This document shows positions 1-8,200 of a stretch of DNA of 64,000 nt, one piece after another. Where the stretch lies: positions 1 through 64,000 of the forward strand of contig CAJIZS010000002.1 in NCBI GenBank assembly GCA_905182075.1, read 5' to 3'. Within the stretch, counting starts at the first letter, position 1. Each line of letters opens with the position of its first letter. A program made the position numbers and the translations under genes. The notes beneath the pieces are model-generated. The model was not told where the DNA came from, did not search any database, and was given only the letters and a program-made list of their open reading frames with translations. The DNA comes from an uncultured Methylophilaceae bacterium (GTDB lineage Bacteria > Pseudomonadota > Gammaproteobacteria > Burkholderiales > Methylophilaceae).

Positions 1-2
1 AT

Positions 3-1043
3 GGTGATGGCCTACAAGACAGAGGGATAACTCGTGATCTTGATTGGGGGGTCCCTGTAAAAAAAGGTACCGCTGAATGGCATGGAATGGAAGGTAAAGT
101 TTTTTACGTATGGTTTGATGCTCCAATTGAATACATAGCAGCTACTGCAGAGTGGGCAGCTCTAAACGGCAAAGCTGAAAAAGAATGGCAGAGATGGTGG
201 CGAACTGACAAAGGCGCCTCTGATGTAAACTACGTTCAATTCATGGGAAAAGATAACGTCCCTTTTCACACATTATCATTTCCAGCTACTATTATGGGTG
301 CTGATGATAATTGGAAGTTAGTAGATTTTATAAAATCTTTTAATTACTTAAACTATGATGGGGGCCAATTTTCTACATCCAAAGGTCGAGGGGTTTTCAT
401 GAACCAAGCATTGGATATTTTGCCATCTGATTATTGGAGATGGTGGCTATTATCTAATGTACCTGAAAGTTCAGATTCTGAATTTACATGGGATAGTTTC
501 CAACAAGGTGTAAATAAAGATCTTGCTGATGTACTTGGGAATTTTGTTTCTCGTATCACAAAATTTTGCCGATCTAAATTTGGGGAAATTGTTCCAGAAG
601 GTGGTGACTATGGCCCTCGAGAATTAGCAGTTATAAGTCAACTCAAAGAACGTATTAATTCATATGAAATAAATATGAAAAAGATGGAAGTTCGTAAGTC
701 TGCTTCGGATTTACGTGCTATATGGGCTATTGGAAATGAATACTTACAAGATGCTGCACCATGGGTATTATTTAAAGAAGACCCAATTGCATCAGCAACA
801 ATTGTACGTTTTGCATTAAACTTAATACCACTTTATGCTGCACTGTCTGAACCATTTATACCTGATGCAGCTGATACTATGGCTAATGCAATGAATGTTG
901 TTAAAATATGGCCTTCAGATATAAATCAGGCTTTAGAAACGTTAAAACCTGGTCACACTTTTAATGTGCCAGAAGTAATGTTTGCAAAAATAACAGATGA
1001 TGCCCGTGATGAAATGCAAGATAAGTTTTCTGGTAAAAAATAG
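3..1043 (+). CDS. metG: Methionyl-tRNA synthetase, C-terminal half (5' end outside window)
   Basis: Charges tRNA-Met with methionine in the cytoplasm. The frame is open from base 3, so the N-terminal Rossmann half lies before the window. Visible are the end of the catalytic core ([23 protein letters not shown]), the KMSKS-type loop as FSTSKGRG, and the helical anticodon-binding domain with a [19 protein letters not shown] stretch. The STSKGRG loop and the following [12 protein letters not shown] resemble alphaproteobacterial MetRS more than the gammaproteobacterial form. It is plus-strand, converging on the minus-strand gene at 1050. It could mark the host lineage from which the gene was acquired. 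The identity is clear; phage ownership is inferred from the downstream context. Confidence 0.9.
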   Translation, partial: GDGLQDRGITRDLDWGVPVKKGTAEWHGMEGKVFYVWFDAPIEYIAATAEWAALNGKAEKEWQRWWRTDKGASDVNYVQFMGKDNVPFHTLSFPATIMGADDNWKLVDFIKSFNYLNYDGGQFSTSKGRGVFMNQALDILPSDYWRWWLLSNVPESSDSEFTWDSFQQGVNKDLADVLGNFVSRITKFCRSKFGEIVPEGGDYGPRELAVISQLKERINSYEINMKKMEVRKSASDLRAIWAIGNEYLQDAAPWVLFKEDPIASATIVRFALNLIPLYAALSEPFIPDAADTMANAMNVVKIWPSDINQALETLKPGHTFNVPEVMFAKITDDARDEMQDKFSGKK

Positions 1044-1049
1044 TATTTG

Positions 1050-1478
1050 TTATTTATTTTTTTCAAATTCATCATTCCATATCCATGGTGTAATAAAATC
1101 ACCTAATACACTATTAATTAGCTGATCAGAGATCTGCTTATCAATCTTATCTAATTTAGCAACTAATCCAAATTTTTTATCTTCAATAACATCACTCACA
1201 AATGCACCAATATTATTTTTTAACAAAGCATCCACAATACTAATGAAATTAGGATTACCCATAGGATCAGAGACACCACCACTAAGGGCCCAGCGTACTT
1301 CATCGACTATTCCTTCGTTTGCTAACCAGTTGATATCATCAACTGTCCAATGGTTAATTGGAATTCTTTCTTGGTTTTTAACTATTCTATAATATCGTTC
1401 ACATAGAACACATGTTAAATTACAAAAACTTGTTATTTCGCAGTCTACTTCGTGTACTTTCCGCATTTTAGTATGCAT
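1050..1478 (-). CDS. Short radical SAM-like protein
   Basis: The 142-residue product has the radical SAM cluster motif CNLTCVLC near residue 18-25 and a glycine-rich LSGGVSDPMGNPNF segment where the family usually has GGEP. It ends after about 140 residues, so most of the half-barrel and any C-terminal auxiliary-cluster domain are missing. It may be a shortened relic or a gene damaged by indels in this consensus. It is the last gene of the leftward run and meets metG tail to tail. The substrate cannot be told. Confidence 0.6.
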   Translation of the reverse strand: MHTKMRKVHEVDCEITSFCNLTCVLCERYYRIVKNQERIPINHWTVDDINWLANEGIVDEVRWALSGGVSDPMGNPNFISIVDALLKNNIGAFVSDVIEDKKFGLVAKLDKIDKQISDQLINSVLGDFITPWIWNDEFEKNK

Positions 1479-1495
1479 GTTTCAATTACTTAATT

Positions 1496-2053
1496 CTAAA
1501 TGTAATCTTTTGATTTCAGAATGCATTTTACCTGTTCATATGCTAGTCTATTATTTACTTGGTTCATATGGCATGGTAAATGGTGTGTAATTTCTACGTT
1601 TATTTTTATTATGTCAGGAAAAGGTTGGTCGAACCAACTTATATGGAGGGCATCAGGAAATGCGTTTAGTAACTCTACTAAAATTAATTTGTGTATGTTA
1701 ATTAGATATTTTTTGTTAAAACAATGTTTTACAAACCATTTTAAATGTTCAATATCTGGATGGGCATCTTTAGCAAGAGCATCAGTTATAACAATATCAC
1801 TATTACTGTAAACATCGTCATTATGGAAAGGGTTATTATCTGTGTGTATTCTATACGGACTTGTATGTACAAATATTAGAGGAACATCATTAATTTGAGC
1901 AACATCGTTATATCTAATAAATTTTTTTGCCTTTTGCCATAGCCTGTATTCACTAGCACCAGGATATGAATGAACTTGATCAGCGTTTAATAAATTAGGC
2001 CATGCCCATTCTTCATTTTGTGTATGGCAAAAGCTATCGCCAATAATAATCAT
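1496..2053 (-). CDS. SGNH-hydrolase-like protein
   Basis: The protein starts MIIIGDSFCHT, a GDS block I motif as in SGNH/GDSL hydrolases, which de-esterify lipids or carbohydrates. A late His (residues around 155-160, HHLPCHMN) could be the block V partner of the catalytic Ser, but no clear DxxH is visible. Length is 185 residues, near the small end of the family. Its start codon overlaps the denV stop, so the two are translationally coupled. The family call rests on one motif and is tentative. Confidence 0.5.
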   Translation of the reverse strand: MIIIGDSFCHTQNEEWAWPNLLNADQVHSYPGASEYRLWQKAKKFIRYNDVAQINDVPLIFVHTSPYRIHTDNNPFHNDDVYSNSDIVITDALAKDAHPDIEHLKWFVKHCFNKKYLINIHKLILVELLNAFPDALHISWFDQPFPDIIKINVEITHHLPCHMNQVNNRLAYEQVKCILKSKDYI

Positions 2054-2454
2054 TTATCCATTCCACTAAATCTGTACCAGTCAGGTTTTTCGCTAATTCG
2101 TTGTTTGATTCTTAATTCAACTATTTTTTTGTCGTGATCGTTGGGTTGCCAATCGTTATACATCTCATCGGGCCATTGTTCTCTTTTAAACTTACGAGAA
2201 GGATCTGGATTCATTCTTCTACGTTTCATTTCAGTTATTAGTTTATCATATCGGTTGCTTAGATATTTGCCTTTGTTATAAAAGAATTTAACATGTCCTT
2301 TGTTTAAAGTAAAGTCTTTTGGAATATCTATTACACCATTTTTAGATCGTAACGAACGTTGTAATGCTGAGCCCACCATAAAGATTTCTCTATATTCTGC
2401 AACTAAATGTTGGTCAGCTAATTCTTTAGGATCAATTAGATTAATTCTTGTCAT
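2050..2454 (-). CDS. denV: T4-type endonuclease V (pyrimidine dimer DNA glycosylase/AP lyase)
   Basis: DenV excises UV-induced cyclobutane pyrimidine dimers and nicks the abasic site. The N-terminus MTRINL followed by ELADQHLVAEYREIF aligns residue for residue with T4 DenV: Thr2, the nucleophile, and Glu23, the catalytic acid, are both in place, with Arg22 beside it. GHVKFFYNKGKYL and the C-terminal KPDWYRFSG also match the family. Length is 134 residues against 138 in T4. It overlaps the stop of the upstream DUF3310-like gene by a few bases. The final FSGMDK is shared with that neighbour (see repeat entry). Confidence 0.93.
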   Translation of the reverse strand: MTRINLIDPKELADQHLVAEYREIFMVGSALQRSLRSKNGVIDIPKDFTLNKGHVKFFYNKGKYLSNRYDKLITEMKRRRMNPDPSRKFKREQWPDEMYNDWQPNDHDKKIVELRIKQRISEKPDWYRFSGMDK

Positions 2455-2471
2455 TTATCCATTCCGCTAAA
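2051..2471. repeat. Repeated 20-bp stop/start junction
   Basis: Bases 2051-2070 and 2452-2471 are identical except for one base. Each copy encodes the C-terminal FSGMDK of one gene plus the start codon of the next. The two upstream proteins, DenV and the DUF3310-like protein, are unrelated, so the shared tail reflects a duplicated junction and not homology. The sequence read on the minus strand contains GGAATGGATAAATG and may serve as a coupling ribosome-binding region. Confidence 0.8.
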
Positions 2472-2720
2472 GTGATATAATAGTATAGTATAATGCAATG
2501 CTTTTAGCAAGTCTTTTTTGTTCTTGCCTTCTTTCTGTCCGAAACGATAAAGATACTTAATAGCATTACCGCGAACAAAGGACTCAGCAATACCAAGATG
2601 TTCAAAAACATCTTGTATTTGAAACGGCTGATCCTGTCCAGCATAATGTTCATCATATGTACCTTCTATATATTTTGTTAATTCTTTAAGAATTTTATCT
2701 TCGTTATATCTGTATTCCAT
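2451..2720 (-). CDS. DUF3310-like small phage protein
   Basis: The 89-residue protein carries HYAGQ near the middle, then QPFQIQDVFEHL and GNAIKYLYRFGQKEGKNKKDLLKAL. This is the pattern of DUF3310, a domain found in T7 gp1.7 (a nucleotide kinase) and many phage small proteins. A nucleotide-metabolism role is known only for T7 gp1.7 and is not shown here. It ends in the repeated FSGMDK junction and overlaps the denV start. Confidence 0.7.
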   Translation of the reverse strand: MEYRYNEDKILKELTKYIEGTYDEHYAGQDQPFQIQDVFEHLGIAESFVRGNAIKYLYRFGQKEGKNKKDLLKALHYTILLYHFSGMDK

Positions 2721-2732
2721 TTTTCCTTTTTA

Positions 2733-3347
2733 TTACCAAACTAGTCTAGAAACCCAGACAATCCTATTAAACTCATGTTTTTGTTTAGGTACTGAGTGGA
2801 GACTGCTTTCGGTATTTAAATATGCAAAATAAGTTCCAGGTAAACACTTTACTTGCTTAACTGGTAATATAGTATCTTTATGTTTTTTATAAAATATAGC
2901 ACCTGTTTCTGGATATTGATCAGTTTCAGGTAGATAAATGTGTTGGGTTATACTATGTAAAGCACCGTCTGCTAAGGAACAGACACCGAACGTACCTTCG
3001 ACTACATCTAAATTTAATTCTGTTTTATAAACATCAAATGCAATTTGATTATAATCTGTATGTATATCTAGTTTTCCGCCCAGCTTTTGTAATTGAAAAT
3101 CTGACGTAAAGATATACTTTGTTGGAGTATCAATTCTAAATACATTGAATAGATGTTCTGCCTGTTCTTTTGTTTCAAACTTAGAAAAAACGTTAGTAGT
3201 ACTTTCGCCTTTATATATTTCAGGACATAAATCGGGCCGCGGATCAGCAGTCCACTCAATTGAACTATATATATTTTTACTAAGCTCTATTGGATTCTCA
3301 ATGGCGTTCTCTTGTATAATATGTAAAAACGGTTCTTCAAATATCAT
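2733..3347 (-). CDS. 2OG/Fe(II)-dependent oxygenase-like protein
   Basis: A double-stranded beta-helix oxygenase is suggested by an iron-ligand HxD (IHTDYN, near residue 97), a distal His (SLHSVPK, near residue 184) and a following Arg in RIVWVSRL that would bind 2-oxoglutarate. Spacing and total length (204 residues) fit prolyl-hydroxylase-type enzymes. The substrate is unknown. It abuts the 78-residue gene upstream (start and stop at 3347) and sits among other oxygenases and methyltransferases. Confidence 0.7.
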   Translation of the reverse strand: MIFEEPFLHIIQENAIENPIELSKNIYSSIEWTADPRPDLCPEIYKGESTTNVFSKFETKEQAEHLFNVFRIDTPTKYIFTSDFQLQKLGGKLDIHTDYNQIAFDVYKTELNLDVVEGTFGVCSLADGALHSITQHIYLPETDQYPETGAIFYKKHKDTILPVKQVKCLPGTYFAYLNTESSLHSVPKQKHEFNRIVWVSRLVW

Positions 3348-3583
3348 TAATTTAATGTATAAGAGAGAATATCATTACCAGAAGCTTCGGGAGTTATTTC
3401 GCCCATTTTTATTATTACTGAATGTAATTCGTCAATCATATCATCATCTTCAGGATAAAAAAGAGCTTCATCTGCACCCATTTCTTGAAGATATTGTTTT
3501 GATTCAAGCAGTTGATCATGTTCAAAAGTTATGCCATTAATAACTAGCCTTCCATTAATTACTGTAATAATAGGATTTTTCAT
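3347..3583 (-). CDS. Hypothetical acidic small protein
   Basis: The 78-residue product starts MKNPIITVINGRLVINGITFEHD, a short beta-rich stretch, and then has an acidic EDDDMIDELHSVI helix. I do not recognise the family. It is packed between the methyltransferase (3580) and the oxygenase (3347) with overlaps of 1-4 bases, so it is very probably co-translated. Confidence 0.55.
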   Translation of the reverse strand: MKNPIITVINGRLVINGITFEHDQLLESKQYLQEMGADEALFYPEDDDMIDELHSVIIKMGEITPEASGNDILSYTLN

Positions 3584-4209
3584 AATTTACACCAAGCGAA
3601 TCGCAGGTTCCAATCATAGTTTACGCAATAACCAGCATCCTCTAATAATTTTACGGACCTGTAATGTTTAACATGATTTACGTCATCAAAGATAACAGTT
3701 TTCTTTTTTAATTGCTCACCTTGTAGTGACATTACGCCTTCTTTAAATTCATAGAAGCCCATGCCACCAGCACTATCTAAAAATACTAATTGTTCTTGAT
3801 CGTTACTAATTAGCATTGGCAACACATTTTCAGCCGGACACTCAACATTAACTTCACGTACATAAAAATCACGTTCCTGAGATAAATCCCTTACATCATG
3901 TTGTACACCAAACGGATATTCATGATCGTTTTGTAGCATATGTTCAATTGATCCTTTACGGTCCATGCTTAAACCATGAATAACTGTTACATTTGGATAT
4001 TTCTGTAAGTTTTTTGTTGCGTCTTCGGCTCGTTGCTTATTACATTCTATTGTAGTAGTCTTAATACCAGTACGAGCAAATATAGTTGTTGACCCAGTAC
4101 CCATAAATGTACCCGTTTCAACTATGTCATCAAATTGGAAGTGATCACACAACCAAGTTACTGCTACACTGAAATATTTGTTCTTGTTTAATTCTGTTTC
4201 GTATGCCAT
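3580..4209 (-). CDS. Class I SAM-dependent methyltransferase-like protein
   Basis: Motif I of a Rossmann methyltransferase appears as IVETGTFMGTGS (residues about 30-41), followed by an acidic end of strand 2 (TTIECNK) and a FLDSAGGMGFYEF segment equivalent to motif IV. The C-terminal part (VIFDDVNHVKHYRSVKLL) is like CmcI/TylF-type methyltransferases used in small-molecule or sugar methylation. Length is 209 residues. The acceptor is unknown; oxygenases and glycosyltransferase-like genes nearby suggest glycan or small-molecule decoration. Confidence 0.7.
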   Translation of the reverse strand: MAYETELNKNKYFSVAVTWLCDHFQFDDIVETGTFMGTGSTTIFARTGIKTTTIECNKQRAEDATKNLQKYPNVTVIHGLSMDRKGSIEHMLQNDHEYPFGVQHDVRDLSQERDFYVREVNVECPAENVLPMLISNDQEQLVFLDSAGGMGFYEFKEGVMSLQGEQLKKKTVIFDDVNHVKHYRSVKLLEDAGYCVNYDWNLRFAWCKL

Positions 4210-4456
4210 TTAATTCTCCAATTATCTTCTATATAGTATAACATAAAATTGCCCCAATTAAAAGAGTAAACATGTCCAGTTTATATTTTTCAATAAAATC
4301 AAAAAATTCAAAAATAGTAATATCAGCATTTTTTTGGAGTAATCTTCATTTTGGTCCTGTTGGAATGGGTGCAAAATCTAAGCTTTTAAATAACTTTTTA
4401 TCATTAGGTAACGGGGTTTTGATAAATCATTTAGCAACTGATATGAGAACATTTGA
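4210..4456. other. 247-bp gap with degenerate reading frames
   Basis: No intact gene is visible. On the minus strand one frame would read FIKTPLPNDKKLFKSLDFAP then EFFDFIEKYKLDMFTLL but is broken by two TGA codons. It may be a small gene or a 3' extension of the upstream gene that was damaged by indels. The AT-rich stretch 4228-4250 includes a TATACT on the minus strand and could hold a promoter for the methyltransferase. Confidence 0.4.
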
Positions 4457-5050
4457 TTATAATTTTACATTCACACCATCTTTTTCAAAAACAAACCATG
4501 ATGCTTCTTCATTTTGTAAATAAGTTCTATCTTTTACTTTTAATAATTCATCTAAACAACCATTGTTTGGAAAGTTATAATCATAAAATGTATAAAATAC
4601 ATTTATTGTTTTAAACCCTTGAAGTACTACCCAATGTCTAGTAGCACCAGGATGTACAAACCATCCGTCACCGCATTGTGTAGCAAATATAGGACTACGT
4701 TGTCCTTTATCCGTCATGTCTTGAGACATCCAATAAAACTTTTGCCAAAATGCAATACTTCGTTGGACATAATCATTAAGTCGTAACTTTTGTATCCAAG
4801 GATCTGCTACATTACGCTTTCTATTAAATGTTTGTATAATTTGTGTATATTGATCTATTGTCTCCCAACTAACTTCAGCAAGGTGGTTAATACAATCTAC
4901 TAAGTACTCCGCACCTTGTTTATGCCTATTCCAATATTCTTCACATGGTATTGTATCAATATATACTTTAGTTGCTGTATTTTTAATATCATTAAAATAC
5001 CAATCAATAAAGTCATGTCTTGTTTGTTCTACTTTTTCATTTAACTGCAT
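4457..5050 (-). CDS. Conserved phage protein, paralogue A of a tandem pair
   Basis: The 197-residue protein shares an arrangement with the gene at 5037-6017: an FWQKFYWMSQ block, then PIFATQCGDGWFVHPGATRHW. The paralogue has WWQKFFWLLHEF and NIHPGGTRKW in the same order. The HPG(A/G)TR motif may be a binding site, but I cannot assign a function. It overlaps the paralogue upstream by 14 bases. It may have lost a C-terminal piece in the degenerate region that follows. Confidence 0.6.
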   Translation of the reverse strand: MQLNEKVEQTRHDFIDWYFNDIKNTATKVYIDTIPCEEYWNRHKQGAEYLVDCINHLAEVSWETIDQYTQIIQTFNRKRNVADPWIQKLRLNDYVQRSIAFWQKFYWMSQDMTDKGQRSPIFATQCGDGWFVHPGATRHWVVLQGFKTINVFYTFYDYNFPNNGCLDELLKVKDRTYLQNEEASWFVFEKDGVNVKL

Positions 5051-6017
5051 ATGAAGTAAACTTTCCGTCAGTTTTATACAATACTAAATTTCCTATTTCT
5101 ACTTCATCGCTTGAGTGCATTCGTTCTTTAAGCATAATAAACTTTCTATCCCCAAAAATATTATTATATAATTTTTCTAATGGAGTTTCTGTGTAGTGTA
5201 AAATAAAACATTTTGTTTTATCATGTATTGTTAAATCAGTATCTGTTCCTCTATTTTTATAAATTTTATCTACTGCTTGTCGCATCCAATTTTCTACATA
5301 ATTTGTAAAGTACGGTGCTTGAACATCAATGTCCGGACATAACTCAGGATGAACACTCTTATCTAATTCGTAAGGAAAAATAACATAAAATGTACCTCTC
5401 TCAGTCCATCCGGGTTGAAACAAACCTTTAAGTTGTTCTCTAGTTTCTATTGATTTTCTATATGGTATATCAAGTTCGAATATATGATGATCATATATCA
5501 TTGAATATGCACTTAATGCATTGGATGCTATAAACGACCATTTACGGGTTCCTCCAGGATGTATGTTATAGACACATTTATCATTTGTATTGCTCCAAGG
5601 CAACATTAACATAGGATCACGCATTACTTTTTCTTCTTGAAATTCATGCAATAACCAAAAGAACTTTTGCCACCAAAAAAATCCATCAGCAAGTAACCCG
5701 TTAGACCGAATTTGGGAGTTGTCTAATTCTGTGCCATAATCATATTGAAAATTACTATTTTCAATTATTGCTAAGTAGGCATCAACTGCTTCCCTATCTG
5801 CAATTAAAAGAGCATTAGCAAATCCTAATATTTCAGCCTCTGCTAGGTTTCCACCAGACGAAAATAATAAAATATCGCCGATTTCTTTTCTTTTAAACTC
5901 GTGTATTCCTATTGTAACGTTGTTTTCTTTTGCACAATGTAACAAGTAATCTATTGCACAATCGTTATACTCACTTAACGAGTCTATTGTTTCGTATGTA
6001 TGTGTTAAAGGGTTCAT
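5037..6017 (-). CDS. Conserved phage protein, paralogue B of a tandem pair
   Basis: At 326 residues this is the longer copy of the pair. The shared core (FWWQKFFWLLHEF, then YNIHPGGTRKW) lies in the middle, with an extra C-terminal 130 residues ending KFTSYAVK. The N-terminus IGIHEFKRKEIGDILLFSSG is not seen in copy A. The start overlaps the end of the oxygenase gene upstream. Function is unknown; the His-Pro-Gly-(x)-Arg motif in both copies is the best lead. Confidence 0.6.
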   Translation of the reverse strand: MNPLTHTYETIDSLSEYNDCAIDYLLHCAKENNVTIGIHEFKRKEIGDILLFSSGGNLAEAEILGFANALLIADREAVDAYLAIIENSNFQYDYGTELDNSQIRSNGLLADGFFWWQKFFWLLHEFQEEKVMRDPMLMLPWSNTNDKCVYNIHPGGTRKWSFIASNALSAYSMIYDHHIFELDIPYRKSIETREQLKGLFQPGWTERGTFYVIFPYELDKSVHPELCPDIDVQAPYFTNYVENWMRQAVDKIYKNRGTDTDLTIHDKTKCFILHYTETPLEKLYNNIFGDRKFIMLKERMHSSDEVEIGNLVLYKTDGKFTSYAVK

Positions 6018-6480
6018 ATAATGATATCTGCATCTGCCATCGTTGTGTTTTTATAACGCCAACTTGATGAATAGATTGTGCATCAAATGCTATTGGTGTT
6101 GAATAACTACAACTGTCTATTAAATTAAATTCTTCATCTAAAAACTCTATAGGAGTATCTGAATAATCATCGTTAAGAGGTAAAACTATACCAATTTTTC
6201 TATGACCATCTTTATGTCGTTTAAATGAAAATCCAGGTTCATAAAATTTAAAAAAGATACGCCCTTCATGTATTTGTTCATCAAGTTGATTGTATATGCT
6301 AACTACTTCTGGATTTAATATAAAGTCTTCTAATATTTCTGGGAGTATGTTTGGTCTTAGTTCAAGATGTGGACTTTCCCATCCTGTGCCTTTGAGGTAC
6401 CATTTATTTTTATACTTTAAACAAAAATCTAAAATAGGTTGTTTATTGTATTTTATATCAATAAATTTAAAAAAGCTCAT
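5971..6480 (-). CDS. 2OG/Fe(II)-dependent oxygenase-like protein
   Basis: The 169-residue product has an iron-binding HxD (FKRHKDGHRK, near residue 90) and a second His in FDAQSIHQVGV with a following RWQMQISL strand that would hold the 2-oxoglutarate-binding Arg. This arrangement is typical of phage 2OG oxygenases. The substrate is unknown. It overlaps the paralogue B gene by 47 bases and its start overlaps the stop of the 90-residue gene upstream. Confidence 0.7.
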   Translation of the reverse strand: MSFFKFIDIKYNKQPILDFCLKYKNKWYLKGTGWESPHLELRPNILPEILEDFILNPEVVSIYNQLDEQIHEGRIFFKFYEPGFSFKRHKDGHRKIGIVLPLNDDYSDTPIEFLDEEFNLIDSCSYSTPIAFDAQSIHQVGVIKTQRWQMQISLYEPFNTYIRNNRLVK

Positions 6481-6749
6481 TCTAGTTTCTTTTTTAATCT
6501 GTATGCTTCTAGTCGTTGTAGCCTTGCTTCCTCTAATTGATCTTTCATATCAGGATTAATATAAGACTTATGCCAATCACAGTCAGCGGTAGATACTCGT
6601 TCATATGTTCCGTCTGGTAATTTCTCACCTATTCTTTTACCACCGTGCTTATGTTTCTTCTTTTTGTCGGCCGATCGTTCTCGCTCCATCATATGACGCC
6701 ATTGTGGAGTTCCTTCATCTCTAGCAGTTTTGTGTACTTTCATGCCCAT
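6477..6749 (-). CDS. Hypothetical basic protein
   Basis: The 90-residue protein is Lys/Arg-rich (DKKKKHKHGGKR near residue 28) and ends in a charged helix (EARLQRLEAYRLKKKLE). I do not recognise it. It overlaps the oxygenase start by 4 bases, so it shares its transcript. Confidence 0.5.
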   Translation of the reverse strand: MGMKVHKTARDEGTPQWRHMMERERSADKKKKHKHGGKRIGEKLPDGTYERVSTADCDWHKSYINPDMKDQLEEARLQRLEAYRLKKKLE

Positions 6750-6813
6750 TTTTATTCCTTTGAATATTTAGGATAATCTAATATTAAATTATTAAATATA
6801 TTTAATACTTCAT

Positions 6814-7362
6814 TTAGTCCCGTGGGATAAAAAAATTATAATTTTGTTCTTTATAATAATCTCGATTACTACGAAATAAGTCTTCATCAAAATTAGGTAT
6901 TAGCGAACTTAACGCTTTTGGGTTTTCCATAAAACATTGTTGTGGAAATATTATCCTATTATTTTTATGATACAAACCAAAAGAACGTGAATAATGTAAG
7001 TGTCGAAAGTACAATATCTTGCCGAGGTCGTATGGATCATTGCCTGTATAAACTGATTCTCTTTTTACAAAATGTACAATATATGGACCAGGTGCAACTT
7101 GTAAAATAATATCTCCGTTTTCCTTTGCATAATCATCTAATTTGCTATCTTCTATACAGTGAGTAAATCCTGCTATCAAATTATTATCTAGCAAACATTC
7201 TCTACGTATGTCAAATTCAGTTCTTGAAAATTTCACCTCATCAACAAGTTTAACAATACCTTTAAGTTTATCACCTCTTTGGAGTTCAATCCAATCACCA
7301 AAAAATCCTTCTCGATAATGAACTTCATAAAATTCAGGAGGTCTATCTTCTTCATCCAGCAT
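6814..7362 (-). CDS. Hypothetical protein, N-terminus uncertain
   Basis: The recognised frame gives 182 residues starting MLDEEDRPPEFYEVHYREGF, rich in aromatic residues (HLHYSRSFGLYHKNNRI). The same frame stays open upstream to about 7437 and encodes NQQDLKDTKSAWGSKG, so the true start may lie there with a non-ATG codon, close to the end of the preceding oxygenase gene. No family is recognised. Confidence 0.5.
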   Translation of the reverse strand: MLDEEDRPPEFYEVHYREGFFGDWIELQRGDKLKGIVKLVDEVKFSRTEFDIRRECLLDNNLIAGFTHCIEDSKLDDYAKENGDIILQVAPGPYIVHFVKRESVYTGNDPYDLGKILYFRHLHYSRSFGLYHKNNRIIFPQQCFMENPKALSSLIPNFDEDLFRSNRDYYKEQNYNFFIPRD

Positions 7363-7437
7363 ACCTTTAGAACCCCACGCCGATTTTGTATCTTTAAGAT
7401 CTTGTTGATTACATAAAAGTTCTAAAAGATAAAGGAG

Positions 7438-7960
7438 TTACAATTCATCTATATCATATAATGGTTGCCACAAAGTGTATCCGTTTATCATTAGAGCTAT
7501 TAAAAAATGTATGCGGAGTACCAACATATACTTTGTAAAATTTACCGGCTTCTAAATGAAATTCTTTTTCATATTTCGAATAATAAAAACGGCATTGTTT
7601 GTTTGTGTGTATTGGCAAGTGTAATCGCCAACCTTTATCTGTATGAATGCTATAGTTTGATTTTGCCTTAAGCAAATTAAGTCTTGATCGATATAACTTA
7701 AAATGATTTATAATTTTTTCAAATTCTTAATTTTTAAATTCATCATTTATCTCGTTAAAACTTGTTTCATTAATATCTATAGGATAGTCGCCTAATGCCC
7801 CAATTCCGTCAAATAGTTTCCATGGATACGGAACTGATGTTCGAGATTGAAGAGAACACCCACCTAGCCTGTTAAACATCGAATGAGCTTGGATTTTTTC
7901 TGTTATTGTTAAAACATTTTCAAAATTAATATCAAGTGGTAGTTCTTGAATTAGGTCCAT
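7438..7960 (-). CDS. Aspartyl/asparaginyl hydroxylase-like 2OG oxygenase, frameshifted
   Basis: Two adjacent frames form one protein. The first (7960-7727) gives MDLIQELPLDINFENVL and ends INDEFKN; the second, joined by an indel in the A-rich stretch near 7730, continues FEKIINHFKLYRSRLNLL and carries YSIHTDKGWRLHLPIHTN, an iron-binding HxD, then VGTPHTFFNSSNDKRIHFV with the second His and the co-substrate Arg. This matches the short Asp/Asn beta-hydroxylase-like family. The end also appears shifted. Substrate unknown. Confidence 0.65.
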
Positions 7961-8199
7961 TATTTAAAATCCGAGAATTCCAATGTCTTAAGTCGTTGTG
8001 CAATAACTTCAACTTTATTTTGCCACAGATAAAATTCGTCGGGCGAGCGTGCCTCTTTAACTCTGCGAAATCCTTCATTAAGTTCTCTAATCATTTCCTG
8101 TTTTTTACGCTTTTTTTCACTTAATGGTCGTTTTTGTTTTTCGTAATACGATTGTCTTGATCTATCATTGTAATTAGAATATCGTCTATCTTGAGCCAT
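7960..8199 (-). CDS. Hypothetical charged protein
   Basis: The start is placed at MAQDRRYSNYNDRS (8199) and not at the longer frame start at 8271, because the former follows the end of the upstream gene closely. The product is about 79 residues, rich in Arg/Lys, with a predicted long helix (SEKKRKKQEMIRELNEGF). No family is recognised. It overlaps the neighbours by one or a few bases. Confidence 0.5.
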   Translation of the reverse strand: MAQDRRYSNYNDRSRQSYYEKQKRPLSEKKRKKQEMIRELNEGFRRVKEARSPDEFYLWQNKVEVIAQRLKTLEFSDFK

Positions 8200-8200
8200 G

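Noticed and set aside
1521-1811. Plus-strand 96-residue frame
   Set aside because: Antisense shadow of the SGNH-like gene; low-complexity Trp/Phe/Ser composition and no ribosome-binding site.
6290-6559. Plus-strand frame with hydrophobic residues
   Set aside because: Antisense to the 2OG oxygenase and its neighbour, which have clear motifs.
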